Origin: Pseudoflavonifractor phocaeensis
GTDB taxonomy: Bacteria; Bacillota; Clostridia; Oscillospirales; Oscillospiraceae
Assembly (NCBI RefSeq): GCF_016901955.1
Contig: NZ_JACJLC010000015.1
Location: 1 to 54,717 of the forward strand
DNA length: 54,717 nt
Reading direction: 5' to 3'
Shown here: positions 16,743 to 24,959 of the stretch, in pieces
Layout of the letters: each line of letters begins with the position of its first letter
Position numbering within the stretch: the first letter of the stretch is position 1
Made by a program: the position numbers and the translations under genes
The notes under the pieces: model-generated
What the model was told of the DNA's origin: nothing
The model's database searches: none
What the model saw: only the letters and a program-made list of their open reading frames with translations

Positions 16743-16791
16743 GGGAGGACCTCCTGCCGTCCGGCCTGCCGGACATAAAATCACAGGGTAC

Positions 16792-16820
16792 AGTATAGCA
16801 GTTTTCCCCGGTCCATACAA
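16792..16820 (-). promoter_or_regulatory. polA operon promoter
   Basis: On the minus strand TTGTAT (16815-16820), a 17-bp spacer and TATACT (16792-16797) lie 50 bases before the polA start. Confidence 0.7.
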
Positions 16821-16831
16821 GGGGAAAACAG

Positions 16832-16862
16832 GGGGAGCCAGCCGCTGTGCGGCTGGCTCCCC
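16832..16862. terminator. terminator after the Cys-rich frame
   Basis: A 14-bp GC-rich stem (16832-16845 with 16849-16862, TGT loop) is followed on the minus strand by CTGTTTTCC. It lies directly past the stop codon at 16863 and before the polA promoter. Confidence 0.8.
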
Positions 16863-17240
16863 TCAAACTTTATCCGGAGGACAGTTGAGGGCGCAGTGAA
16901 ACCACGCCCGCCTCCAACTCCATGTCTTCTCCGCCGGATCCAGGGCCACCCACAGGCAGGCCCCCGGCGGAAAGGACAATTCCAGACAGCACATCATATG
17001 GCTTCCACGGCCCAGGGTCAGCCGGTATGACCCTGGCGGGAGATGGCCAAAAACGGCCATTCCGGCGGACGCCGGCCTGCACCAGCAGTCGCACCCCTTT
17101 ACGGGCTCCAGGGTCAGCCAATCCCAAGCTATGGGGCAGGCTACCCTGACCCACAGAGCGCATAGGGAATACCCCGGATCCAGACAGAGGTTGACCCTCC
17201 GCTCCGCGGCCTCCTCCAGACAAAAGGGGGCGCTGGGGAT
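16863..17240 (-). CDS. Cys/Trp-rich reading frame after the repeat protein, start uncertain
   Basis: Past the stop of the upstream repeat protein, the -1 frame stays open for about 125 codons to a TGA at 16863 that abuts a terminator. The codons use C or G in third position like neighbouring genes. The product is rich in Cys and Trp (for example GCDCWC and MMCCLEL) and contains a beta-strand-like PPGSYRLTLG similar to the VPAGTYTVGA phrases upstream. The only ATG with reasonable position is 17060 (65 residues), with no good ribosome site. It may be a separate gene with an unusual start, or the C-terminus of the upstream protein lost or reached by a frameshift. No heptameric slip site was seen. 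Confidence 0.45.
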   Translation of the reverse strand: MPSAPFCLEEAAERRVNLCLDPGYSLCALWVRVACPIAWDWLTLEPVKGCDCWCRPASAGMAVFGHLPPGSYRLTLGRGSHMMCCLELSFPPGACLWVALDPAEKTWSWRRAWFHCALNCPPDKV

Positions 17241-18100
17241 TACTGCTCCAGCTTGGCTTTGACCAGGTACTGTCCGCCGATGACGCCGCCGAACAGGTAT
17301 TGTCCCTCGGTATTGGTTTTGGTGGTGGCAACCAGAGTCTCCACCTGGGCAGTCCCCACGGTGGTAACCTGATACAAACCCACAAAAGCCCCCGCCACGG
17401 CGGTACCATTCTGGTCCCGGATGATGCCGCTGACCGTACCGTTATAAGTGCGGGAATCCACCGTCAGGGACATGGTCACATTGGCGATGGAGCCTCCCAG
17501 GATGGTCACCGCCATGGGCGCGGAGGTCAGATAGCCGTCGGCGGTGGCCACCAGGGAATATACGCCGTCGGCCAGATCATAGAACAAAAACTCGCCGTCG
17601 GCCACGGTATAGGTGGCGCCCACCACAGTACCCAGAGCGTCCCGCAGGGTGATCTTGGCCCCGGACAGCGGAACGATGTTCAGTCCGTCGGTGGTGGTGA
17701 GGATGCCGGCGATAGAGCCCAGGGCGAGGGTGGGGTCGGCGGTACAGGTCAGGTTCAGCTGGGTGGTGCCTCCGGCGGCCAAGGTAACCCCCAGGACGTC
17801 GCTGAGAGGATAGCCGTCGGCCACTGCCCCTACCGTATAGGTGCCCGCCGGCACATCGCTGAAGGAATACTGACCGGTGGCGTCGGTGATGGTGTGCTGG
17901 TAGGGGGTGCCGGTGCTGTCAAAGATCTTGACAGTGGCATCGGGAATAGGGGTGGTTCCGTCAGTGACGGTACCATACAGGGTGGCGGTACCGGTGGATA
18001 CCGGGGGCAACTCCAGGTCGATGTTGGCCTCCTGGATGCCCTGAAGAGTAAAGCTGGAGCTGTACTCCAGGCCCAGCAGATCCTGTCTCATGTCTGCCAT
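17240..18100 (-). CDS. protein with three carboxypeptidase-regulatory-like (CNA-B-type) repeats
   Basis: The 286-residue protein is built of three beta-sandwich repeats of about 80-90 residues, each ending in a G-Y/V-L-V/T phrase (VPAGTYTVGAVADG, LADGVYSLVATADG, VIGGQYLVKAKL). Such domains stiffen surface or spore-coat proteins. There is no signal peptide, membrane anchor or LPxTG motif, and the N-terminus (MADMRQDLLGLEYSSSF) is polar. If it is a surface protein it must leave by another route, or assemble inside the mother cell. The ATG at 18100 has GGGAGG 7 bases upstream. Function unknown. Confidence 0.75.
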   Translation of the reverse strand: MADMRQDLLGLEYSSSFTLQGIQEANIDLELPPVSTGTATLYGTVTDGTTPIPDATVKIFDSTGTPYQHTITDATGQYSFSDVPAGTYTVGAVADGYPLSDVLGVTLAAGGTTQLNLTCTADPTLALGSIAGILTTTDGLNIVPLSGAKITLRDALGTVVGATYTVADGEFLFYDLADGVYSLVATADGYLTSAPMAVTILGGSIANVTMSLTVDSRTYNGTVSGIIRDQNGTAVAGAFVGLYQVTTVGTAQVETLVATTKTNTEGQYLFGGVIGGQYLVKAKLEQ

Positions 18101-18193
18101 AGTGGTTCCTCCCAAAGTGTGATCTGTGAGCCCCGTCTGGGACAGGGCCTATCTCAGTATACACATCACCCGGCAGGAAGGTTCCCTGAACGA

Positions 18194-18225
18194 TAAAACC
18201 GCCCCGGCAAACCAGGGCGGTTTCA
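18194..18225. terminator. terminator of the DUF975 gene
   Basis: Stem 18196-18204 with 18215-18223 and a 10-base loop, followed on the minus strand by TTTTATC, lies 9 bases past the DUF975 stop codon. Confidence 0.75.
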
Positions 18226-18232
18226 AACGCAG

Positions 18233-19045
18233 TTACCAGATGGGCTGGGTGGGCTCGGGCCCGCCGGGCAGACTGCCGTACATCACCCAGTGGTAGAAGT
18301 TGGCATCGGCGGTGCCGGCGTAAGGGGCGAGCCACAGCAGCAGGATACCAAGGGTAAAAGGGGTCAGCAGCGCCCAGCCCAGAAAAGACAGATCCTGGAC
18401 AAAGAGCTCCAGGGTGTGCCCATCCATGGCCTGCTTACTGTTGGTCAGGGCCTCCAGCGCCCCCATACCCGGATTGTCCAGCAGGAAATACACCGCCAGC
18501 CGGTAGCGATAGGAGATCCGGATGGTCCACACGAGCAGAAACACCCCGCCCAGCAGCATGGGGAGGGGAAACCCCATGATAACGGAAATCACGATGGTGG
18601 CCACATAGACCGCCACCCCTACCAGGCTCCACAGCAGGACGAAAAGGGCAGACAGCAGGTTCACCGACAGGGCCCGGCCGATCTCCCAGAATCCGTCCAG
18701 CAGGTTGCGGTAGCCCGGCCCCTCCCGGCGGGCCAGCCGCAGGCAGTAGGAGGAATAGCCATAGCCCATCACCCAATAGTACAGGGTGAGCAGCAATTCC
18801 ATGGCCAGGACCACCATCACCCGCTGGGGGGTGAGAATGGCCCGCAAAATCTGCTCTACCGAGTAGTTGGTCTCCAGAAGATAGTAATAGACCGCCTCAA
18901 AGGGGTTAGACACAAAACTCATGATGATATTGCCCAGCACGGTGGTCAGGGCTATATACACCAGCGCCACCAGCATGGGGTGGGGGTAGGCTCCCCGCAT
19001 GGCGCTCCTGGCCATCCACTTGGATTGGGGACGGTTGTATCCCAT
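18233..19045 (-). CDS. DUF975 family membrane protein
   Basis: The 270-residue protein has about six membrane segments and matches DUF975 in its basic N-terminus, a GYSSYCLRLARRE segment after the second or third helix and the WTIRISYRYRLAVYFL stretch. The family has no assigned function. The ATG at 19045 follows GCGAGGG by 6 bases; the upstream in-frame ATG at 19072 has no site. It follows the sensor kinase gene by 45 bases and may be co-transcribed with or controlled by that system. Confidence 0.8.
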   Translation of the reverse strand: MGYNRPQSKWMARSAMRGAYPHPMLVALVYIALTTVLGNIIMSFVSNPFEAVYYYLLETNYSVEQILRAILTPQRVMVVLAMELLLTLYYWVMGYGYSSYCLRLARREGPGYRNLLDGFWEIGRALSVNLLSALFVLLWSLVGVAVYVATIVISVIMGFPLPMLLGGVFLLVWTIRISYRYRLAVYFLLDNPGMGALEALTNSKQAMDGHTLELFVQDLSFLGWALLTPFTLGILLLWLAPYAGTADANFYHWVMYGSLPGGPEPTQPIW

Positions 19046-19090
19046 GGCAATCCCTCGCAATCTGACTGACATTGAGAAAATGATACCACA

Positions 19091-20743
19091 TCACCTATCC
19101 GATTGCAAGCCGGGCAGCTCCACGGTAAAAGTGACCCCACCAGCCCGGTTGGCCGCCCGGCAGCTCCCCCCGTGGGCCTCCGCCGCCGCCCGCACCAGGG
19201 CCAGCCCCAAGCCGGCACCCCCCTGGGCCCGGCTGCGGCCTGGATCCCCCCGGTAGAAGGGCTCAAACAGGTGCCCCAGATGCTCCGGCGGGATGGGTTC
19301 GCCGTCGTTGTCCACCGTCAGCTTCACCTGCCGCCCCTTTTGCGTCAGGGTGAGGGTCACCACGCCGTCGGGAGGGCAGTGCTTCAGGCCGTTGTCCGCC
19401 AACTCGTCCACCATCTCCTCCAGCACCAGCCTCTCCCCCATCACCATGGCGGGTCCCAGCTCCGTGCGCAGCCGGACCTCCTTCTGTTCCGCCAGCAGAT
19501 CCAGCCGCTGGACCCGCCCCGCCGTCAGGACCGCAAAGTCCAGGGGTTCCTTCTCCAGCCGCCGCCCCGACACCAGCCGGGACAGGTCCAGCAGACCGCC
19601 CACCAGGGCGGCCATCCGGTCGCTCTCAGCCACCACGGTGTCCAGGTACTGAGCCCGCTTGGCCGGGGCGATGTCCTCCCGCAGGGCTTCGGCGTGGGTA
19701 CGCACCACCGCCAGAGGGGTTTTTAGCTCGTGGGCCGCCCCCCGGACAAAGGCCCGCTCCCGCCGGATGGCCCGGTACTCCAGCCAGGCTGTGAACAGGG
19801 CCAGGGCCGCCGCCGCTCCCAGGGTGAGCAGGAGCACCGGTTTCAGCCCGGTGAGGGCGTACAGCTCAGGCAGGTAATAGTTTGACGCGAGAGGTCTCAC
19901 GGCGCCGACAGCCAGATAGGCGTTGGAATACTGGCCGCCGCCAAAGGCCAGCCCTCCCTGGGCAGTCTGGGGAACCCTCTCCTCCAGCTCGTCCACCTCT
20001 GCCGCCAGAGCCTGGTACCGCTCCAGCTGGGGCTCCGGGTCCCCCCGGCCCAGCAGGGGGGAATAGAACTCCACCCAGGTACCGGAATAAGACTCCGGCG
20101 CCTGGCCGGGGAACAGGTCGGCCCGCGTATCCGCCAGCACCACTTCCCCCGTTTCAAAGAGGAGGGTCAGCTTCTGCACATACAGCACCTCTCCCTCCTG
20201 CCAGCCCACCGCCCGGAGGCCGGTAAACTCCGACCCCAACCCGCTATCCCCCCGGTAAAATACCGGTTTCGAATAGCCGTCTAGGGTCTCCAGCGCCGCC
20301 AGCATCTGTTCATCGGTCATGGCAGGATCAAAGACCAGGTACAGGACCGACGCCTCTTCCGGGTCGGATTCCCCCACCATATCGGTATACCCCACCAGCA
20401 TCTGCGTCTGACCCAGCCGGTCGCCGTCTTTCTCGTAGATCCGAAGAAAGAGCTGCCCCCCGTAGTCCCGGAGCAGCCACTCCCCCATCATGGTAAGCTG
20501 GGCGGAGCAATAACCGTCCTCCCAGGGAAGGATCCGAACGATGCCCAGGCCCTTCGGCTGGGCGGTAAAGGTGACCTCCCCGTTTCGGATGCGCATGGAC
20601 AGATCGTTGCTCTGTACCGCCACATCCTCCCGGCACCACTGATAGTTGACCCAGATCAGCGCCGCCATGGCCGCCCCCCACAGCAGCAGGGAAATGCCCA
20701 GGCTCCTGGCAAAGCACTTAAAAAACAGCCGTTTATCCTTCAT
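19091..20743 (-). CDS. membrane sensor histidine kinase
   Basis: The 550-residue protein has a membrane segment at about 11-33, an extracytoplasmic sensor region of about 260 residues, a second membrane segment (about 300-320), a dimerisation domain with the phospho-acceptor H338 in AAHELKTPLAVV, and an ATPase domain with N box DELADNGLKHC and GLGLALV. The input region is not recognised. Its ATG overlaps the region of the response-regulator stop (GGAGG, then TGA, then ATG) so the pair is translationally coupled. Confidence 0.92.
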   Translation of the reverse strand: MKDKRLFFKCFARSLGISLLLWGAAMAALIWVNYQWCREDVAVQSNDLSMRIRNGEVTFTAQPKGLGIVRILPWEDGYCSAQLTMMGEWLLRDYGGQLFLRIYEKDGDRLGQTQMLVGYTDMVGESDPEEASVLYLVFDPAMTDEQMLAALETLDGYSKPVFYRGDSGLGSEFTGLRAVGWQEGEVLYVQKLTLLFETGEVVLADTRADLFPGQAPESYSGTWVEFYSPLLGRGDPEPQLERYQALAAEVDELEERVPQTAQGGLAFGGGQYSNAYLAVGAVRPLASNYYLPELYALTGLKPVLLLTLGAAAALALFTAWLEYRAIRRERAFVRGAAHELKTPLAVVRTHAEALREDIAPAKRAQYLDTVVAESDRMAALVGGLLDLSRLVSGRRLEKEPLDFAVLTAGRVQRLDLLAEQKEVRLRTELGPAMVMGERLVLEEMVDELADNGLKHCPPDGVVTLTLTQKGRQVKLTVDNDGEPIPPEHLGHLFEPFYRGDPGRSRAQGGAGLGLALVRAAAEAHGGSCRAANRAGGVTFTVELPGLQSDR

Positions 20744-20744
20744 A

Positions 20745-21416
20745 TCAGCCGCCCTCCAGTCGATACCCCGCTTTGAACACCGTCTTGATCTGTTTGCCGC
20801 CGCTGCCCAGGGCGGCCCGCAGGCGTTTGACGCGCACGTCCACTGCCCGCTGGCCTCCCTCAAAGTCGATGCCCCACACCTTGTCCAGCAGCTGATCCCG
20901 GCTGAGCACCTGGCCCCGGTGGCGCATGAGGCAGAGGAGCAGCTCGTACTCCCTGGGGGTGAGGGCCACCGGCCTCCCCTCCACCGTACAGGTGCGCCCC
21001 GCCAGGTCCAGGGTGATGGCCCCGCAGCTTAGGGTCTCGCCGCCCCCCTCTCCCCGGCTGCGGCGGATCACCGCCCGGGTCTTGGCCAACAGCACCGCCA
21101 GGGAAAAGGGCTTGGTCACATAGTCGTCCGCCCCCAGGGCATAGCCCCGGAGCACGTCGGGCTCGGTCCCCAGGGCGGTCAGGAAGAGGATTGGCACCCC
21201 GCTTTTTTCCCGCACTGCCCGGCACACCGAAAAGCCATCCAGGTTGGGCATGAGCACATCCAGCAGGATGGCGTCGTAGTCATGATCCCGCAGCAGGTCC
21301 AGGGCCTCCGCCCCGTCCCGGGCCAGATCGCATTCTATTTCGTGAGCTGCGAAATAGTCCCGAATGATATCCCGCATGGCCTTTTCATCCTCCGCCAGCA
21401 GTACCCGCTCCGCCAT
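20745..21416 (-). CDS. OmpR-family response regulator
   Basis: The 223-residue regulator has a receiver domain with acidic pocket (E9, D10), phospho-acceptor D53 in LLDVLMPN, switch threonine (FLTALG) and K in VTKPFS. A C-terminal winged helix follows (VALTPREYELLLCLM, DVRVKRLRAAL, KTVFKAGYRLEG). The ATG at 21416 follows AGGAGG by 7 bases. It is first in the operon with its kinase and probably DUF975. A perfect CACAA-N2-TTGTG palindrome at 21446-21457 lies in its promoter region and might be an operator. Confidence 0.93.
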   Translation of the reverse strand: MAERVLLAEDEKAMRDIIRDYFAAHEIECDLARDGAEALDLLRDHDYDAILLDVLMPNLDGFSVCRAVREKSGVPILFLTALGTEPDVLRGYALGADDYVTKPFSLAVLLAKTRAVIRRSRGEGGGETLSCGAITLDLAGRTCTVEGRPVALTPREYELLLCLMRHRGQVLSRDQLLDKVWGIDFEGGQRAVDVRVKRLRAALGSGGKQIKTVFKAGYRLEGG

Positions 21417-21474
21417 GTCCTTTCCTCCTTTCGTCTGTAGGATAGCACAAAGTTGTGTCCGTCTCATGTCAAAA

Positions 21475-21502
21475 GGGGCGCTGCCCCCGTGTGCAGCGCC
21501 CC
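21475..21502. terminator. telA terminator
   Basis: Stem 21475-21484 with 21493-21502, followed on the minus strand by TTTTGAC, lies 13 bases past the telA stop codon. Confidence 0.82.
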
Positions 21503-21515
21503 TCAGCGTGTTCGG

Positions 21516-22667
21516 TTATCCCCGCAGCTCCAGCAGCTTCTGTTTCAGTTGGCCCTCGATGCGGCCCAATTCGGCTTCGGCCTCCCGGCGCTTCTGGGCC
21601 CCCTCCTGTTGGATGTGCATCACCTCGTCCAGAGTGGAGATGAGCTGCTCGTTGGTGTGCTGGAGGGTCTCAATGTCCACCACCGACCGCTCGGCCTCCC
21701 GGGCGGTATCCAGGGTACCCATCTTCAGCATGTCGGCGTTCTTTTTCAGCAGGTCGTTGGTCATGTTGGTCACCGCCGTCTGGGCAGCGGTGGCCTGGCG
21801 GGAGTGCTCCAGCCCCAGGGCCAGCACCATCTGGCTCTTCCACAGCGGAATGGTGTTCACCAGGGAGGACTGGATCTTCTCCAACATCAGGGTGTCGTTG
21901 TTCTGGATCAGCCGGGTCTGGGGCCCCATCTGGATGGAGATCATCCGGGTGAGCTCCAGGTCGTGGATCTTCTTCTCAAACCGGGAGCACATATTGGCCA
22001 GGTCGTTATAGGCCTGGGCGTCCTCCTGGGCGCCGGTCTGGGCGGCTTTCTGCTTCAGGGCTTCCAGGTCCTCTGAGCGCACCTGGGCCAGGCGCTTCTT
22101 GCCCGCCAGGATATACATGGTCAGTTCCTTATAATACTTGGTGTTGAGGTCGTACATCTGGTCCAGCATGGCGATGTCCTTCATCAGGGTGACCTGATGG
22201 CCCTCCAGCACCTCCACGATCTTGTCCACATTGGCCTCGGCCTTGGCGTAGGAGGCCTTCATGGCCTCCAGCTGGTTGCGCTTCTTCTTGAAAAAGCCGA
22301 AGAGGCCCTTCTCCTCCTCGTCGCCGTTGAAGCCCTTCAGTTCTCCCACCAGGGAGGACAGAGCCTCGCCCACCTCGCCCAGGTCCTTGGTACGCACCGA
22401 GTTGAGGGTACTCTCCGAAAAGCCGGCAATGTTCTTCTGCGCGGCCGCTCCGTACTGGAGCACCAGATTCACGTCCTTCAGGTCGATTTTCTGAGCAAAA
22501 TCATCCACCATTTTCCGTTCGGCCTCAGACAGGCGGCTCTCCTCCTGCTGGATCTCCCCGGCAGGCTGGACCACGGCCAGATCGTCCTGAGGCTTAGGCT
22601 CCACCACCGTATCGCTGAGATCGGGGGTCAGGGTCAGTTCGGGGGTGAATTCCATGTTGTCAGCCAT
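21516..22667 (-). CDS. telA: TelA-family toxic anion resistance protein
   Basis: The 383-residue soluble, largely alpha-helical protein matches TelA/KlaA: a variable acidic N-terminus, then long helices with conserved phrases such as GLFGFFKKKRNQ, GHQVTLMKDIAMLDQMYDLN and NNDTLMLEKIQSSLVNTIPLWK. The family is linked to tellurite and envelope stress resistance, often with TerD-type proteins, none of which are here. It has its own promoter and terminator. Confidence 0.9.
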   Translation of the reverse strand: MADNMEFTPELTLTPDLSDTVVEPKPQDDLAVVQPAGEIQQEESRLSEAERKMVDDFAQKIDLKDVNLVLQYGAAAQKNIAGFSESTLNSVRTKDLGEVGEALSSLVGELKGFNGDEEEKGLFGFFKKKRNQLEAMKASYAKAEANVDKIVEVLEGHQVTLMKDIAMLDQMYDLNTKYYKELTMYILAGKKRLAQVRSEDLEALKQKAAQTGAQEDAQAYNDLANMCSRFEKKIHDLELTRMISIQMGPQTRLIQNNDTLMLEKIQSSLVNTIPLWKSQMVLALGLEHSRQATAAQTAVTNMTNDLLKKNADMLKMGTLDTAREAERSVVDIETLQHTNEQLISTLDEVMHIQQEGAQKRREAEAELGRIEGQLKQKLLELRG

Positions 22668-22720
22668 AATCAGCGTCCCTCCATCTTCCAGCCCGGCACG
22701 ACCGGGGCTTTTCTCAAATC

Positions 22721-22749
22721 ATTGTACCGTCCCCCCTCTCCGGTGTCAA
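22721..22749 (-). promoter_or_regulatory. telA promoter
   Basis: On the minus strand TTGACA (22744-22749), 17 bp and TACAAT (22721-22726). Its -35 box is back to back with that of ilvA, with 7 bp between. Confidence 0.85.
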
Positions 22750-22756
22750 GAACACG

Positions 22757-22785
22757 TTGACTTTCCCCCCAAAAGTCAGTATCAT
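22757..22785 (+). promoter_or_regulatory. ilvA promoter
   Basis: TTGACT (22757-22762), 17 bp and TATCAT (22780-22785). Transcription would start near 22792, which excludes the in-frame ATG at 22790 as start codon and supports the ATG at 22826. Confidence 0.8.
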
Positions 22786-22825
22786 TAGCATGTATCCATA
22801 CGCTAGAGAGAGGAAGTTTGCCCCC

Positions 22826-24046
22826 ATGCTCACCCTGAAAGAATTTAAAGAGGCCCGCGGCGTGCTGTCCGGCGTGCTCCGCCCAACCAACCTGGTCTAC
22901 AGCGCCGCCTTTTCCAAGGCCACCGGCAACCACGTGTATATCAAGCCGGAAAATATGCAGGTCACCGGCGCCTACAAGATCCGGGGCGCCTATTATAAGA
23001 TCAGTACCCTCAGCGAGGAAGAGAAGTCCAGGGGACTGGTCACCGCCTCCGCCGGTAACCACGCCCAGGGGGTGGCCTACGCAGCCCAGCAGGCCGGGGT
23101 GGCCGCCACCATTGTCATGCCCACCACCACTCCCCTGGTAAAGGTGAACAACACCAAGGACTACGGCGCCAAGGTGGTTCTCCACGGGGAGACCTTTGAC
23201 GACGCCGCTCAGCTGGCTGCCCAGCTGTCAGAAGAGCAGGGCTTTACCTATGTACACCCCTTCAACGATCCTGCCATCGCCACCGGACAGGGCACCATCT
23301 CCTACGAGATCTTCCAGGACCTTCCTGACGTGGACGTGATCCTGGTGCCCATCGGAGGCGGCGGGCTGGCCACCGGCGTGGCTACCCTGGCCAAGCTGCT
23401 CAACCCCAACGTTACTGTCATTGGGGTGGAGCCCACCGGGGCCGCCTCCATGAAGGCCAGCCTGGACGCCGGCCATGTGGTCACTCTGGACAGAGTGGAG
23501 ACCATTGCCGACGGCGTGGCTGTAAAAACCCCCGGCGACCAGATCTTCCCCTATATCCAGCAGAACATCGACGATATTATCACCATCGACGACGGCGAAT
23601 TGGTGGACGCCTTCCTGGATATGATGGAAAAGCACAAGATGATCGTGGAAAACGCCGGCCTGCTGCCCATTGCCGCCCTAAGCCATCTGAAGGGCGAGGG
23701 GAAGAACGTGGTGCCTGTCCTCTCTGGCGGCAACATGGACGTGATCACTGTGGCCAGCCTGGTGCAGCACGGTCTTATCAACCGGGGCCGGGTGTTCACC
23801 TTCTCAGTGCAGCTGCCCGACCGTCCCGGCGAGCTGCTGCGGGTGGCCCAGATCGTGGCCGAGGCCAACGGCAACATCATCAAGCTGGAGCACAACCAGT
23901 TCATCAACATCAACCGCCAGAGCGGCGTGGAGCTGCGGGTCACCCTGGAGGCCTTTGGTCACACCCACAAGCGGGCTATCCTGGACGCTATGTGCGCCGC
24001 AGGATACCAGGCCAGGGAGTGCCACACCAACGACTTCTACAACTGA
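22826..24046 (+). CDS. ilvA: threonine ammonia-lyase with ACT domain
   Basis: The 406-residue fold-type II PLP enzyme deaminates threonine to 2-oxobutyrate. It has the PLP lysine K51 in GAYKIRGAYYK, the loop SAGNHAQGVAYAA, the phosphate-binding GGGGLATG and a C-terminal ACT domain from about residue 325 (FSVQLPDRPGELLRVAQIV). This length and single ACT domain fit the short TdcB/IlvA class rather than the long biosynthetic form, so it could be catabolic or biosynthetic. A serine dehydratase activity is possible. Start chosen by GAGAGGAAG and promoter position. Confidence 0.93.
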   Translation: MLTLKEFKEARGVLSGVLRPTNLVYSAAFSKATGNHVYIKPENMQVTGAYKIRGAYYKISTLSEEEKSRGLVTASAGNHAQGVAYAAQQAGVAATIVMPTTTPLVKVNNTKDYGAKVVLHGETFDDAAQLAAQLSEEQGFTYVHPFNDPAIATGQGTISYEIFQDLPDVDVILVPIGGGGLATGVATLAKLLNPNVTVIGVEPTGAASMKASLDAGHVVTLDRVETIADGVAVKTPGDQIFPYIQQNIDDIITIDDGELVDAFLDMMEKHKMIVENAGLLPIAALSHLKGEGKNVVPVLSGGNMDVITVASLVQHGLINRGRVFTFSVQLPDRPGELLRVAQIVAEANGNIIKLEHNQFININRQSGVELRVTLEAFGHTHKRAILDAMCAAGYQARECHTNDFYN

Positions 24047-24307
24047 GCGGCGGGATCAGCCTCCGCGATCCAGTTGTGTCCGGGGGAGCTACCGCTCCCC
24101 CGGACACTATATGATGCGGCGCGCGGTTCCGAGGCAAGGGCCGCCGGGCCGGCACTGGGTGGGACCTGGGGGAGCGGCGGGGCCCCGGGCGACATCCGCT
24201 TGCTGTATCTTATGTGCCAGCTCCCCCGATTGCCCCGGGAGGTCCACCGGACAAGCCTCCACCCCGCCTTGTCCGGCCCAACTTTTATTGGAAGAGGAGT
24301 GATTGCC
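24047..24307 (+). other. GC-rich leader between ilvA and rpe
   Basis: This 261-base gap has two strong inverted repeats and no gene I can support. The first (24076-24106; GTGTCCGGGGGAGC with its complement) probably ends ilvA transcripts, although its T tract is poor. The second (24247-24255 with 24268-24276, CCGGACAAG/CTTGTCCGG, 12-base loop) lies 31 bases before the rpe ATG and could be a regulatory hairpin. The frame of rpe is open back through this region but lacks coding character. Confidence 0.5.
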
Positions 24308-24955
24308 ATGCTAAAAATTGCCCCTTCGATCCTTTCCGCTGATTTTGCCAACCTGGAACGGGACATCCGGCGGGTATCCTCCGCCGACTGGCTCCACGTG
24401 GACGTGATGGACGGCTATTTCGTGCCCAACATCACCATCGGCGTGCCGGTGGTCAAGTCCATCCGCCAATGCACCGATATGTTCCTGGACGTCCACCTGA
24501 TGGTCACCAAGCCCGCCCGGTTCATCGAAGACTTCGCCCAAGCGGGGGCGGACCTGCTCAACGTCCACCTGGAGGCCGACGATCCCCGTGGGATCTCCCA
24601 GGCCCTCAGGCTGATGGACCAGTGCAAGGTGAAAAAGGCAGTGGCTCTCCGGCCCATTACCTCCCCTAACGCCGTGCTGCCCTATCTGGAGCAGCTGGAC
24701 ATGGTGCTGGTTATGACCGTGGAGCCCGGCTTTGGGGGACAGGCCCTGATGGAACATCAGTTGGAGACCATCCGGCAAGTGCGGGCTCTCATTGAGCGGT
24801 ATAACCCCGCCTGCCGCCTGGAGGTGGACGGGGGAGTCAACACCACCACCCTCCGCCGGGTGGTAGAGGCTGGGGCGGATACTCTGGTGGCAGGCAGCGC
24901 GGTGTACAAGGCCGCCGACCCTGCCGCTGCCATTGCCGCCCTGCGGGAGGTCTGA
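24308..24955 (+). CDS. rpe: ribulose-phosphate 3-epimerase
   Basis: The 215-residue TIM barrel interconverts ribulose 5-phosphate and xylulose 5-phosphate in the pentose phosphate pathway. It has the N-terminal IAPSILSADFANL, metal ligands in HVDVMDGYFVPN and HLMV, the phosphate loop MTVEPGFGGQ and the late VDGGVN. The ATG has GAGGAG 8 bases upstream. recR begins 4 bases after its stop codon, so the pair is an operon although functionally unrelated. Confidence 0.97.
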   Translation: MLKIAPSILSADFANLERDIRRVSSADWLHVDVMDGYFVPNITIGVPVVKSIRQCTDMFLDVHLMVTKPARFIEDFAQAGADLLNVHLEADDPRGISQALRLMDQCKVKKAVALRPITSPNAVLPYLEQLDMVLVMTVEPGFGGQALMEHQLETIRQVRALIERYNPACRLEVDGGVNTTTLRRVVEAGADTLVAGSAVYKAADPAAAIAALREV

Positions 24956-24959
24956 CCCC

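Noticed and set aside
16870..17409. A 179-codon frame overlapping the end of the repeat protein
   Set aside because: Its product is low-complexity Pro/Gly/Ser/Arg and it crosses the repeat protein's coding end. The -1 frame in the same place has much better codon use.
24074..24307. An N-terminal extension of rpe
   Set aside because: The frame is open but the standard Rpe start MLKIAPSILSADF at 24308 has GAGGAG in place; the extension crosses two hairpins and has no family counterpart.
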